From an uncultured Flavobacteriia bacterium (GTDB taxonomy: Bacteria > Bacteroidota > Bacteroidia > Flavobacteriales_D > Crocinitomicaceae): a DNA stretch of 64,000 nucleotides. The notes below the pieces were generated by a model that saw only the letters and a program-made list of their open reading frames with translations, ran no database searches and was not told where the DNA came from. The position numbers were made by a program, and so were the translations under genes. Where the stretch lies: NCBI GenBank assembly GCA_937975705.1, contig CALJTX010000047.1:5967-69966 (forward strand), given 5' to 3'. Below, in pieces: positions 9,061 through 17,328 of the stretch (position 1 is the first letter of the stretch; every line of letters starts with the position of its first letter).

Positions 9061-9094
9061 CATTTGGTTTGCCTTTTTTTTACAATTTCGCAGT

Positions 9095-9490
9095 ATGGAA
9101 AAACAAACTACATTTCTTGCGGGCCTCTTTATCATGTTATCAATTGTATTTGGCGCCTTTGGTGCTCATGCCCTAAAAGAAGTGCTGGAGCCGTCACAAT
9201 TGCAGACTTTTGAGGTTGGGGTACGCTATCAAGGTTTCTTAGCAATGGGCGTCTTGATACTCGCTGTCAACAAGCAGCGTTTTGATTTTCCAATGAAAAG
9301 AATCCTATGGGCCATGCTCATCGGTATGTTTTTGTTTAGTTTTTCCATCTATGGATTGGTACTCGGCCGTTACTTTATCGATGCCAACGCCTTTCGTTTC
9401 TTAGGCCCAATCACGCCAATCGGAGGCGCAATTAGCATCATTTCATGGTGTATATTTCTTTTTCGTCTGTTAAAATACGGACAAGCGTAA
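9095..9490 (+). CDS. DUF423 family small membrane protein
   Basis: 131 residues with about four membrane segments (residues ~8-26, ~47-58, ~69-90, ~100-125). The N-terminal FLAGLFIMLSIVFGAFGAHAL is the diagnostic DUF423 (YgdD) motif, and the later GPITPIGGAISIISW is also typical. Function is unknown in all organisms I know of; it is an inner-membrane protein. A CAATTTCG box (two mismatches from TAnnTTTG) ends 4 bases before the ATG. The gene is divergent from the lipoprotein operon with only 47 bases between starts. Confidence 0.88.
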   Translation: MEKQTTFLAGLFIMLSIVFGAFGAHALKEVLEPSQLQTFEVGVRYQGFLAMGVLILAVNKQRFDFPMKRILWAMLIGMFLFSFSIYGLVLGRYFIDANAFRFLGPITPIGGAISIISWCIFLFRLLKYGQA

Positions 9491-9510
9491 AACTTTTTTG
9501 CGAATGATGT

Positions 9511-9540
9511 TTTGTTATTGGTGAATAGTTTTTACTTTTG
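9511..9540 (+). promoter_or_regulatory. Predicted promoter of the peroxiredoxin gene
   Basis: TTTG at 9511-9514, 18 bases, then TACTTTTG at 9533-9540. This is a full Bacteroidota -33/-7 pair with an ~35-base leader before the ATG at 9581. Confidence 0.65.
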
Positions 9541-9580
9541 ATTAGTTTTTCATCGTTACACCGATTATTTTTTAAACATT

Positions 9581-10042
9581 ATGACAACACTCACCCTCGG
9601 GAGCAAGCTTCCAGCTTTTATTGGCACTGACCAAAACGGCGAATCTATCGACAGCGCATCTTATGCTGGCAAAAACCTAGTGATTTACTTTTACCCCAAA
9701 GACGACACCCCAGGCTGTACCGCCCAGGCTTGTAGTATCCGCGACGGTCAAGAAGCGCTTCTTGCCGCCCAAGTAAATGTCATTGGCATTAGCGCTGACA
9801 GCGTAGCTGCCCACATGAAATTTGCAAACAAATACCAACTAAATTTCCCGCTCATCTCCGACACAGACAAAACCATCATTCAACAATTTGGCGTTTGGGG
9901 AACTAAAAAATTCATGGGGCGCGTTTACGACGGTATCCACCGCATGACTTTCATCTTTGATCAAACCAATACCCTAATTAAGGTAATTGAAAAACCCAAC
10001 ACCAAAGACCACGCCAACGAAGTTTTGGCTTGTTTTCAGTAG
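9581..10042 (+). CDS. bcp: Thioredoxin-dependent peroxiredoxin (Bcp/PrxQ type)
   Basis: 153 residues. Contains FYPKDDTPGCTAQACSIRD: the peroxidatic Cys in TPGCT and the resolving Cys five residues later, the arrangement of alpha-helical-resolving PrxQ/Bcp enzymes. Further family motifs are VIGISADSVAAHMKFA and FPLISDTDK. The enzyme reduces hydroperoxides in the cytoplasm using thioredoxin; a thioredoxin gene lies 2 kb downstream. It has its own well-formed promoter. Confidence 0.93.
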   Translation: MTTLTLGSKLPAFIGTDQNGESIDSASYAGKNLVIYFYPKDDTPGCTAQACSIRDGQEALLAAQVNVIGISADSVAAHMKFANKYQLNFPLISDTDKTIIQQFGVWGTKKFMGRVYDGIHRMTFIFDQTNTLIKVIEKPNTKDHANEVLACFQ

Positions 10043-10120
10043 AACGTAAATTGTTTACGAACTTCACCTAGCAACTTTGTAGAAATTATTCACCGAGCCT
10101 CGCTCAAAACAACAAACGAT

Positions 10121-11149
10121 ATGTCTAAAGAACAAAACCTCGAAAAACTCAAAGCACTCCAACTGACCATGGAAAAGCTTGACAAAGCATTTGGCAAAGG
10201 CGCCGTCATGAAACTCGGCGATGCCCCTGTAGAACAAGTAGAAGTTATCCCAACCGGATCACTCACCCTAGACCTTGCCTTAGGCATCAACGGTTATCCG
10301 AAAGGACGCGTTGTAGAAATCTACGGACCAGAATCTTCCGGTAAAACTACGCTTGCTATTCATGCCATTGCCGAAGTCCAAAAACAAGGCGGCATTGCAG
10401 CCTTCATAGATGCCGAGCACGCCTTTGACCAATTCTACGCTCAAAAACTTGGCGTAGACATCTCAAACCTACTGATCTCTCAGCCAGACAACGGCGAACA
10501 AGCACTCGAAATTGCCGACAACCTCATCCGTTCAGGCGCCATCGACCTCATCGTCATTGACTCCGTTGCGGCACTTACACCAAAAGCTGAAATTGAAGGC
10601 GAAATGGGCGATTCCCAAATGGGTCTGCAAGCCCGCCTCATGTCTAAAGCACTCCGCAAGCTCACGGGTTCTATCAACAAAGCTGGCTGCTGCTGTATTT
10701 TCATAAACCAATTGCGCGACAAAATCGGTGTCATGTTCGGAAATCCTGAAACCACTACCGGCGGAAACGCACTCAAATTTTATTCTTCTATCCGCATCGA
10801 TATCCGCAGAGCTGCGCAACTCAAAGACGGTGAAGACATCATTGGCAACCGCGTCAAAGTCAAAGTTGTTAAGAACAAAGTAGCGCCGCCATTTAGAAAA
10901 GCCGAGTTTGACATCATGTATGGCGAAGGCATTTCCAAAGTTGGTGAAATCATCGACCTCGGCGTTGACCTCAACATCCTCAAGAAAAGCGGCTCGTGGT
11001 TTTCTTACGGCGAAACAAAACTTGGACAAGGTCGCGATGCGATAAAATCACTCATTCTAGACAACCCAGAACTCATGGAAGAACTAGAAGCAAAAATCAA
11101 AAATGCGCTCGCAACACCGACTGGTCAGACTGAAGTGTTGCAAGACTAG
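10121..11149 (+). CDS. recA: Recombinase RecA
   Basis: 342 residues. Walker A is GPESSGKTT at ~66. Other RecA signatures are AFIDAEHAFD, LIVIDSVAALTPKAEIEGE and INQLRDKIGVMFGNPETTTGG. C-terminal domain ends with acidic/polar residues. It catalyses strand exchange and activates LexA-type self-cleavage where present. No SOS box is recognisable upstream; a near -7 box (CAACTTTG, 10072-10079) lies ~40 bases before the ATG. A strong hairpin terminator follows. Confidence 0.98.
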   Translation: MSKEQNLEKLKALQLTMEKLDKAFGKGAVMKLGDAPVEQVEVIPTGSLTLDLALGINGYPKGRVVEIYGPESSGKTTLAIHAIAEVQKQGGIAAFIDAEHAFDQFYAQKLGVDISNLLISQPDNGEQALEIADNLIRSGAIDLIVIDSVAALTPKAEIEGEMGDSQMGLQARLMSKALRKLTGSINKAGCCCIFINQLRDKIGVMFGNPETTTGGNALKFYSSIRIDIRRAAQLKDGEDIIGNRVKVKVVKNKVAPPFRKAEFDIMYGEGISKVGEIIDLGVDLNILKKSGSWFSYGETKLGQGRDAIKSLILDNPELMEELEAKIKNALATPTGQTEVLQD

Positions 11150-11169
11150 ACCTATCGTTTGGTTGGAAG

Positions 11170-11197
11170 CGGCGTTCTTAGGAGCGCCGTTTTTTTT
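11170..11197 (+). terminator. Intrinsic terminator after recA
   Basis: Stem CGGCG (11170-11174) with CGCCG (11185-11189) followed by eight T. Confidence 0.85.
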
Positions 11198-11280
11198 GCA
11201 ATAAAAACAAATGAGTTGCGTTTTATTTGTCTATTGCCCCGCAATTTCATAATTTCGAAACACTTAATCTCATTTAAACT

Positions 11281-11985
11281 ATGAAAACTTACCTTTCACT
11301 ACTCGCCTTTTCGGCACTACTTATCAGTACTACATCTAGCTGCAAGAAAAAAGGCTGCATGGACCAAGACGCCGTTAACTACAATTCAGAGGCTAAAAAA
11401 GACGACGGAACTTGTAAATATGCACCAACAATTACCGTTAATGGCAACAACCCTGAAAACATCAATGTTGGCGACACCTATACCGATGCTGGCGCAACAG
11501 CAACCAATAAAGATGGTTCTTCAGTTACTGTAACAACAAATAGCCAAGTTGACGCCACTACAAAAGGTACCTACGCTGTTACTTACACTGCAACAAATGA
11601 AAACGGAACAACAACTGCAACCCGCACGGTAAATGTCAACATCGGCCAAGACAACTGGTTGGTGACATGGGCTGTTGCAAGTGATTGTGGCAATTCATTT
11701 CCATTAGCAGCTGCTCCAGTTATCACGGCAGGCGCTAGCGCAAATGATTTGATCATTGACAACATGTTCAATATTTTTGGCGGTACAGCTAATGCAACAA
11801 TCAGTGGCAATAACATCAACATCCCAAGCCAAACTATCGACGCTACAATAGGTCAAGTTACCTTTTCAGGCGTGGGCAGCATCAACAACCAAGCAAATAC
11901 AATTACAATTACTTACACCTACGACAACACCATTCCACTTATCGGCGGAACCGGTACTTGCGTAGCAACTTACACGAAGCAATAA
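11281..11985 (+). CDS. Lipoprotein with DUF5011-type Ig-like domain
   Basis: 234 residues. The signal peptide ends in a lipobox-like segment (LLISTTSSCKKK), so the mature protein should be anchored at Cys21. Residues ~43-116 match a DUF5011 bacterial Ig-like fold: INVGDTYTDAGATATN is followed by TKGTYAVTYTATNENGTTTATRTVNV. The C-terminal ~110 residues are Asn/Thr/Ile-rich beta sequence without a recognised family. The start (KKKGCMDQDAVNYNSEAKKDDGTC) resembles short calcium-binding-like repeats seen in secreted Bacteroidota proteins. A cell-envelope location is likely; the job is unknown. Confidence 0.82.
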   Translation: MKTYLSLLAFSALLISTTSSCKKKGCMDQDAVNYNSEAKKDDGTCKYAPTITVNGNNPENINVGDTYTDAGATATNKDGSSVTVTTNSQVDATTKGTYAVTYTATNENGTTTATRTVNVNIGQDNWLVTWAVASDCGNSFPLAAAPVITAGASANDLIIDNMFNIFGGTANATISGNNINIPSQTIDATIGQVTFSGVGSINNQANTITITYTYDNTIPLIGGTGTCVATYTKQ

Positions 11986-12008
11986 TAGTCAACTGCATTG
12001 TATAGTAA

Positions 12009-12035
12009 AGGCCCGGAATACTCCGGGCCTTTTTT
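12009..12035 (+). terminator. Intrinsic terminator after Ig-like lipoprotein gene
   Basis: Perfect stem AGGCCCGGA / TCCGGGCCT with a 4-base loop, followed by six T. Confidence 0.92.
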
Positions 12036-12071
12036 GTATCCTTAGTTACAATTCAAAACAATTTGATGGCG

Positions 12072-12079
12072 TAACTTTG
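12072..12079 (+). promoter_or_regulatory. Predicted -7 promoter element of the thioredoxin gene
   Basis: TAACTTTG, a full TAnnTTTG match, then CCAA, then the ATG at 12084. The 4-base spacing predicts a leaderless mRNA. Confidence 0.5.
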
Positions 12080-12083
12080 CCAA

Positions 12084-12380
12084 ATGGGAAAATTTAAAGA
12101 AATCATCAGCGCACCCACCCCCACACTTGTCGATTTTTTTGCGACGTGGTGTGGCCCTTGTAAAACGATGTCGCCTGTGCTCGATGAACTCAAAAAAGTC
12201 TACGGTGAAAAAATCCGCATTATCAAAATAGACGTAGATAAAAATCCTGCAATTGCCGATCAATTCAAAATACGCGGGGTTCCTACCTTGATGCTTTTCA
12301 AAGAAAGCAAAATGCTTTGGAGAGAAAGTGGTGCTTTACCGCTTTCTACACTCAAACAAAAAATTGGCGGGTATTTATAA
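12084..12380 (+). CDS. trxA: Thioredoxin
   Basis: 98 residues, a single thioredoxin fold without signal peptide. Active site WCGPC has Cys23 and Cys26, preceded by VDFFAT and followed later by the cis-Pro segment RGVPTLMLF. It is a general cytoplasmic disulfide reductase, a likely electron donor to the peroxiredoxin upstream. Several thioredoxins usually exist per genome, so the symbol is a family call. Confidence 0.9.
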   Translation: MGKFKEIISAPTPTLVDFFATWCGPCKTMSPVLDELKKVYGEKIRIIKIDVDKNPAIADQFKIRGVPTLMLFKESKMLWRESGALPLSTLKQKIGGYL

Positions 12381-12431
12381 GCCCTTCACATTATTCACTA
12401 CAAAACGTAACACTTCTTTTTTGTTTACGTA

Positions 12432-12463
12432 TTTGCTTTCCTAGGCGAAATCAGCTACTTTTG
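12432..12463 (+). promoter_or_regulatory. Predicted promoter of the membrane pyrophosphatase gene
   Basis: TTTG at 12432-12435, 20 bases, then TACTTTTG at 12456-12463; ~36 bases to the ATG at 12500. Confidence 0.65.
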
Positions 12464-12499
12464 CCAGCTAATTAATATTTTACAAATTAACAAATCAGT

Positions 12500-14953
12500 A
12501 TGGAATCAATGATGATTTATGTGCCTATAGTAATGGCAATTATCGGATTACTATTTATGGCAATGAAGCGTGCTTGGGTTTTAAAGCAAGACGCAGGTGA
12601 TGGTAAAATGAAAGAAATTTCAGATTACATCTATGAAGGAGCACTCGCCTTTTTGAAAGCAGAGTACCGCCTTTTAGCCATTTTTGTAATTATTTCAAGT
12701 GTTGTTTTGGCAGGTATCACCTTTTTACCTGGCGTTAAAACGCATTTATTGATCGTAGTAGCCTTTATTTTCGGCGCTATTTTTTCTGCTTTGGCAGGAA
12801 ACATGGGAATGAAAATTGCTACCAAAACCAACGTTCGTACCACACAAGCTGCACGTACTAGCCTTCCACAAGCATTGAAAGTTTCTTTCGGTGGCGGAAC
12901 AGTTATGGGCTTAGGTGTTGCTGGTTTGGCCGTATTAGGTTTAACAGGATTTTTCATTTTGTTTTACAACATCTTCATGGGTGGTCAGTGGACCAACTCA
13001 GAGCAAATGACTGTTGTACTCGAAACCCTTGCTGGTTTTTCTTTAGGTGCTGAGTCTATCGCTTTGTTTGCTCGTGTAGGTGGCGGTATTTATACCAAAG
13101 CAGCAGACGTAGGTGCTGACCTCGTTGGTAAAGTTGAAGCTGGTATTCCAGAAGACGACCCGCGCAACCCAGCAACTATCGCAGACAACGTTGGCGACAA
13201 CGTAGGTGACGTTGCCGGAATGGGCGCTGACCTTTTCGGTTCTTATGTAGCAACAGTATTAGCTGCTATGGTACTTGGTAATTATGTCATCAGCGACATG
13301 GGTGGTATCAAAGACGCGTTTGGCGGTATTGGCCCAATCTTATTGCCAATGGCTATTGCTGGTTTCGGTATCTTGTTCTCTATCATCGGTACAATGCTCG
13401 TAAAAATCAGCTCTGATACGGCGAAAGAAGCCGAAGTACAAAAAGCGCTCAACATCGGAAACTGGGTTTCTATTGCCCTTACCGCTGTTGCTTGTTTCTT
13501 CTTGGTTCAATACATGTTGCCTGGAAAAATGCAAATGACTTTCTTTGGTGAAGGAATGAAAGACGTTTCTTCTATGAGCGTATTTTATGCAACACTCATC
13601 GGCTTGTTTGTTGGTGGTGCTATTTCTTCTGTTACTGAATACTACACAGGTTTAGGTACTAAGCCAGTATTGAAAATCGTTCAAAAATCTTCTACTGGTG
13701 CCGGAACAAACGTCATCGCAGGTTTGGCTACAGGTATGATTTCTACTTTCCCAACTGTATTGTTGTTTGCTGCTGCAATTTGGTCTACTTATGCACTTGC
13801 AGGTTTTTATGGTGTTGCACTTGCTGCTTCAGCCATGATGGCAACAACTGCTATGCAATTGGCTATCGATGCATTTGGACCTATCTCAGACAACGCTGGT
13901 GGTATTGCTGAAATGAGCGAACTTCCAAAAGAAGTACGTACCCGTACGGACATCTTGGATTCAGTTGGTAACACCACTGCCGCAACAGGTAAAGGTTTTG
14001 CTATTGCATCCGCTGCACTTACTTCATTGGCTTTATTTGCTGCCTACGTTACCTTCACAGGAATCGATGGTATCAACATCTTTAAAGCACCTGTTCTAGC
14101 CATGTTATTCATTGGTGGAATGGTTCCGGTTGTTTTCTCTGCACTTGCCATGAACTCAGTTGGTAAAGCTGCTATGGATATGGTTTATGAAGTGCGTCGT
14201 CAGTTCAAAGAAATTCCAGGAATCATGGAAGGTACTGGTAAACCAGAATATGGCAAATGTGTAGAAATCTCTACCAAAGCTGCACTTCGCGAAATGATGC
14301 TCCCTGGTATTCTTACTATTGGTTTACCTATTGCTATTGTATTGCTTGGCAAATTGGTTTACCCTTCTGACAACCAATTGATCGCCGAAATGCTTGGTGG
14401 TTACATGGCTGGTGTAACTGTTTCTGGCGTACTTTGGGCAGTTTTCCAAAACAACGCCGGTGGCGCTTGGGACAACGCTAAAAAGTCTTTCGAAGCTGGT
14501 GTTGAAATCAACGGCGAAATGACTTACAAAGGTTCTGATGCACACAAAGCAGCCGTAACTGGCGACACCGTTGGTGACCCATTCAAAGATACTTCAGGTC
14601 CTTCTATGAATATCTTGATCAAATTGACATGCTTGATTGGTTTGGTTATTGCCCCAATCTTGGGTAACGGTCAAGAAGCTAAGACAGAAAAAGATTGTTG
14701 TGCTAAGACAGAAATGTCATGTACAGATCAAAAAGAAGCATGCCATGGTGCTGCAATGTCAAACGACATGAAATGTGACATGAGTGCTTGCGCGACCATG
14801 ACCAAAGAAGAATGTGCTCAAATGTGCGATGCGAAAGGTTGCTCTGCAGAGGAAAAAGCAATTTGCATGGCTCACTACGGCAAAGACGGCAAATGGTTAG
14901 GCGATGCCAACAAATGTTCAAAAGACAAAGCTGCTTGTTGTGACAAACACTAA
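12500..14953 (+). CDS. hppA: Membrane-bound ion-pumping pyrophosphatase with Cys-rich C-terminal tail
   Basis: 817 residues, about 16 membrane helices. Pyrophosphate/Mg-binding motifs include DVGADLVGKVE, IPEDDPRNPATIADNVGDN and VGDVAGMGADLFGSY. GNTTAATGKG has Ala where K+-independent enzymes have Lys (GNTTKA), so this belongs to the K+-dependent class; whether it pumps H+ or Na+ cannot be settled by eye. It hydrolyses PPi to drive ion export across the inner membrane. After the last helix (LTCLIGLVIAPILGN) comes a 94-residue hydrophilic tail (residues 724-817) with 13 Cys and 7 Met, including DCCAK, EECAQMC and AACCDKH. This is not part of the canonical family. In solved homologues the C-terminus faces out of the cytoplasm, so the tail should be periplasmic. 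Confidence 0.95.
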   Translation: MESMMIYVPIVMAIIGLLFMAMKRAWVLKQDAGDGKMKEISDYIYEGALAFLKAEYRLLAIFVIISSVVLAGITFLPGVKTHLLIVVAFIFGAIFSALAGNMGMKIATKTNVRTTQAARTSLPQALKVSFGGGTVMGLGVAGLAVLGLTGFFILFYNIFMGGQWTNSEQMTVVLETLAGFSLGAESIALFARVGGGIYTKAADVGADLVGKVEAGIPEDDPRNPATIADNVGDNVGDVAGMGADLFGSYVATVLAAMVLGNYVISDMGGIKDAFGGIGPILLPMAIAGFGILFSIIGTMLVKISSDTAKEAEVQKALNIGNWVSIALTAVACFFLVQYMLPGKMQMTFFGEGMKDVSSMSVFYATLIGLFVGGAISSVTEYYTGLGTKPVLKIVQKSSTGAGTNVIAGLATGMISTFPTVLLFAAAIWSTYALAGFYGVALAASAMMATTAMQLAIDAFGPISDNAGGIAEMSELPKEVRTRTDILDSVGNTTAATGKGFAIASAALTSLALFAAYVTFTGIDGINIFKAPVLAMLFIGGMVPVVFSALAMNSVGKAAMDMVYEVRRQFKEIPGIMEGTGKPEYGKCVEISTKAALREMMLPGILTIGLPIAIVLLGKLVYPSDNQLIAEMLGGYMAGVTVSGVLWAVFQNNAGGAWDNAKKSFEAGVEINGEMTYKGSDAHKAAVTGDTVGDPFKDTSGPSMNILIKLTCLIGLVIAPILGNGQEAKTEKDCCAKTEMSCTDQKEACHGAAMSNDMKCDMSACATMTKEECAQMCDAKGCSAEEKAICMAHYGKDGKWLGDANKCSKDKAACCDKH

Positions 14954-14976
14954 GTAGGTTCTTCAAATACATTGCA

Positions 14977-15008
14977 AAAGCCACCTTCTTAGGTGGCTTT
15001 TGTCTTTT
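14977..15008 (+). terminator. Intrinsic terminator after hppA
   Basis: Perfect 10-bp stem AAAGCCACCT / AGGTGGCTTT with loop TCTT, followed by a T-rich run. Confidence 0.93.
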
Positions 15009-15050
15009 ATCACCTTTTGATTGCCCCTAAAAAAGTAACTTTATCCATCT

Positions 15051-15401
15051 ATGAGTGGGCTGCCCAATAAAAACAAAGATTTCTTCGCAGATGTATACGA
15101 CGTCGTGCGGCTCATTCCCTTGGGAAGAGTGACGAGTTACGGAGCAATTGCCAACTACCTCGGCGCCAAACAAGGTGCCCGAATGGTGGGCTGGGCCATG
15201 AATGCCAGTCATGATTTACCTGATGTGCCTGCTCATCGCGTGGTGAATAGAATTGGCTTATTGAGTGGTAAACATCATTTTGACGGCCCTAATGCAATGG
15301 AACTGCGCTTACAAGCGGAAGGCATCCAGGTTGTGCAAAATCAAATCCAAAACTTCGAAAAAGTTTTTTGGGATCCTTCGCTTGAATTGGGCTTGCCTTA
15401 A
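15051..15401 (+). CDS. Alkyltransferase-like (ATL) DNA lesion-binding protein, MGMT family
   Basis: 116 residues, only the C-terminal DNA-binding domain of O6-alkylguanine-DNA alkyltransferase. The active-site motif is PAHRVV (Ala61) instead of PCHRV, so there is no acceptor Cys and alkyl transfer is impossible. The DNA-binding features are retained: RVTSYGAIA (Tyr30), and GARMVGWAM with the Arg finger at 44. Known ATLs bind O6-alkylguanine and channel it to nucleotide-excision repair. A TAACTTTA box at 15036-15043 ends 7 bases before the ATG. Only 36 bases separate it from the next gene. Confidence 0.88.
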   Translation: MSGLPNKNKDFFADVYDVVRLIPLGRVTSYGAIANYLGAKQGARMVGWAMNASHDLPDVPAHRVVNRIGLLSGKHHFDGPNAMELRLQAEGIQVVQNQIQNFEKVFWDPSLELGLP

Positions 15402-15437
15402 AGGATTCTATTAATTTTGTCAAAACACTTTTTGACT

Positions 15438-16577
15438 ATGAAATTTGCCACCAAAGCCATCCACGCGGGTGTACATCCAGATCCTGCAACAGGCGCAATC
15501 ATGACGCCAATATACCAAACCTCTACCTATGTGCAAGATGGCGTTGGCAACCACAAAGGCTACGAATATTCTAGAACCCTTAACCCGACGCGTCATGCGC
15601 TCGAGAAAAATATTGCGGCCATCGAAAACGGAAAGCATGGTGCTTGCTTTGGTTCTGGCTTGGCAGCAATAGATTGCGTCATCAAGATGCTCAATCCTGG
15701 CGATGAAATCATCTCAACGAATGACCTCTACGGTGGCTCTTACCGTATCTTCAATACCATTTTTGCCAAATACGGACTCATTTTCCATTTTGTAGATATG
15801 CAAAATCCTGCAGCGGTGGAGGCTTTAGTCAATGAAAATACCAAGCTCATTTGGGTTGAAACCCCGACAAACCCAATGATGAATATCATCGATATCGCCG
15901 CAATGGCGCAAATCTCAAAAAGAGCTGGTGCCATGTTGTGCGTAGACAACACTTTTGCAACACCCTATTTGCAAAATCCGCTTGATTTAGGTGCCGATAT
16001 GGTCATGCACTCCGTTACGAAGTACTTGGGTGGGCACTCAGACGTAGTAATGGGTGCTTTGGTCTGCAATGACGACGCCCTCGCTACGGAAATGTACCGC
16101 ATCCAAAACTCTTCAGGCGCGGTTACTGCACCAATGGATTCTTTTTTGGTCTTGCGTGGCATCAAAACACTCCACTTGCGCATGCAACGCCATTGCGAAA
16201 ACGGAGAAAAAATAGCGCGTTTCTTGCAAACGCATCCGAAAGTAGACAAAGTCTATTGGCCAGGATTTGAAACCCACCCCAATCACGAGGTCGCTAAGCA
16301 ACAAATGCGCGGTTTTGGCGGCATGATTTCCTTTACGCTCAAAGGCAATCAGCTGCAAGACGCGCTAGATTTAGTGAAGAAAGTTGAAATTTTTGCGCTG
16401 GCAGAATCTTTAGGAGGAGTTGAATCTTTGATTGGGCACCCCGCAACCATGACCCATGCGTCTATTCCGAAAGAAGTACGCGAACAAAGCGGTGTGGTAG
16501 ATTCATTGATCCGTTTGAGTGTAGGCATCGAAGACGCCGATGACCTTATTGCTGATTTAGAAGGCGCTTTAAAGTAA
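15438..16577 (+). CDS. Cystathionine gamma-synthase/lyase family PLP enzyme
   Basis: 379 residues from the ATG at 15438; a TTG at 15417 would add seven residues but overlaps the -7 box TAATTTTG (15412-15419). Cys/Met metabolism fold type I motifs: YEYSRTLNPTRHALE, YGGSYRIF, WVETPTNP, VDNTFATPYLQNPLDLGAD, and SVTKYLGGHSDVVMG with the PLP Lys at ~195. The C-terminal ESLGGVESLIGHPATMTHAS is typical of cystathionine gamma-synthase and gamma-lyase. Which direction of trans-sulfuration it serves cannot be decided from sequence alone. The final 9 bases overlap the convergent response-regulator gene. Confidence 0.88.
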   Translation: MKFATKAIHAGVHPDPATGAIMTPIYQTSTYVQDGVGNHKGYEYSRTLNPTRHALEKNIAAIENGKHGACFGSGLAAIDCVIKMLNPGDEIISTNDLYGGSYRIFNTIFAKYGLIFHFVDMQNPAAVEALVNENTKLIWVETPTNPMMNIIDIAAMAQISKRAGAMLCVDNTFATPYLQNPLDLGADMVMHSVTKYLGGHSDVVMGALVCNDDALATEMYRIQNSSGAVTAPMDSFLVLRGIKTLHLRMQRHCENGEKIARFLQTHPKVDKVYWPGFETHPNHEVAKQQMRGFGGMISFTLKGNQLQDALDLVKKVEIFALAESLGGVESLIGHPATMTHASIPKEVREQSGVVDSLIRLSVGIEDADDLIADLEGALK

Positions 16578-17315
16578 ATCTAGGCTTTTAAAGAACTGCT
16601 CTTTTTTAGCCGGAGACAACGGAATAGAAGTGCCATCTTTTAGGATCACTGAACCGCCGTCGTGCTTGTCGTAGCGCTCTACGTAATTGAGATTGATCAA
16701 ATGCGACTGATGCACCCTAAAGAAGGAGAAGCCCGCCAGCATAGTGTCGTAATCTTTTAAGGTTTTGGAAACCAATATTTTCTTGCCGTCATTGAGGTAA
16801 AAAAACGTATAGTTTTTATCTGCCTCGCAGTGCACGATGTCGTCAATTTCTATCACAAAAATGCTCTCTTGTGTCTTGAGTACGAGCTTGCGCTTGTGTT
16901 GAGGTTGGATATTGTGCTGTAAAGCTTGAAACTGCGCATCGTCTTTTTTGTGCTCGACCAAATGCAAGGCGTTGGTCATGGCGGTGTGCAGTTCTTCGGC
17001 ATCTATTGGCTTAAGGATGTAATCTAGCGCTGAAAATTTGATGGCCTGCACGGCAAACTCCTGAAATGCCGTAATGAAAATCACTTCAAATTGCTTGTAC
17101 TTGACATTTCTCAGGACATCAAAACCATTGCCGTCGGGCATTTGGATATCGAGTAAAACGATGTCTGGCTGGATGTCTTCTATGGCTTCTATTCCCGATG
17201 CTACGTTTTCGCCATCGGTGTAAACACTCAGGTTCAAATCAAAGGATTCGAGCATTTTACGGATGAAGGTCCGGGTTGGTTTTTCATCATCAATGATCAG
17301 TACTTTTCGACTCAT
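16569..17315 (-). CDS. LytTR-family response regulator
   Basis: 248 residues. Receiver domain (1-~120): acidic pair DDE at 9-11, phospho-acceptor Asp56 in VLLDIQMP, and LKPID with the conserved Lys. C-terminal LytTR DNA-binding domain (~140-245): KLVLKTQESIFVIEIDDIVH, then LVSKTLKDYDTML and FFRVHQSHLINLNYVERYD. It lies 13 bases after the gene for a LytS-like kinase, its evident partner. Targets are unknown; the divergent T9SS adhesin gene is a candidate. Confidence 0.93.
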   Translation of the reverse strand: MSRKVLIIDDEKPTRTFIRKMLESFDLNLSVYTDGENVASGIEAIEDIQPDIVLLDIQMPDGNGFDVLRNVKYKQFEVIFITAFQEFAVQAIKFSALDYILKPIDAEELHTAMTNALHLVEHKKDDAQFQALQHNIQPQHKRKLVLKTQESIFVIEIDDIVHCEADKNYTFFYLNDGKKILVSKTLKDYDTMLAGFSFFRVHQSHLINLNYVERYDKHDGGSVILKDGTSIPLSPAKKEQFFKSLDLL

Positions 17316-17328
17316 AGCTCAGGAAGGT

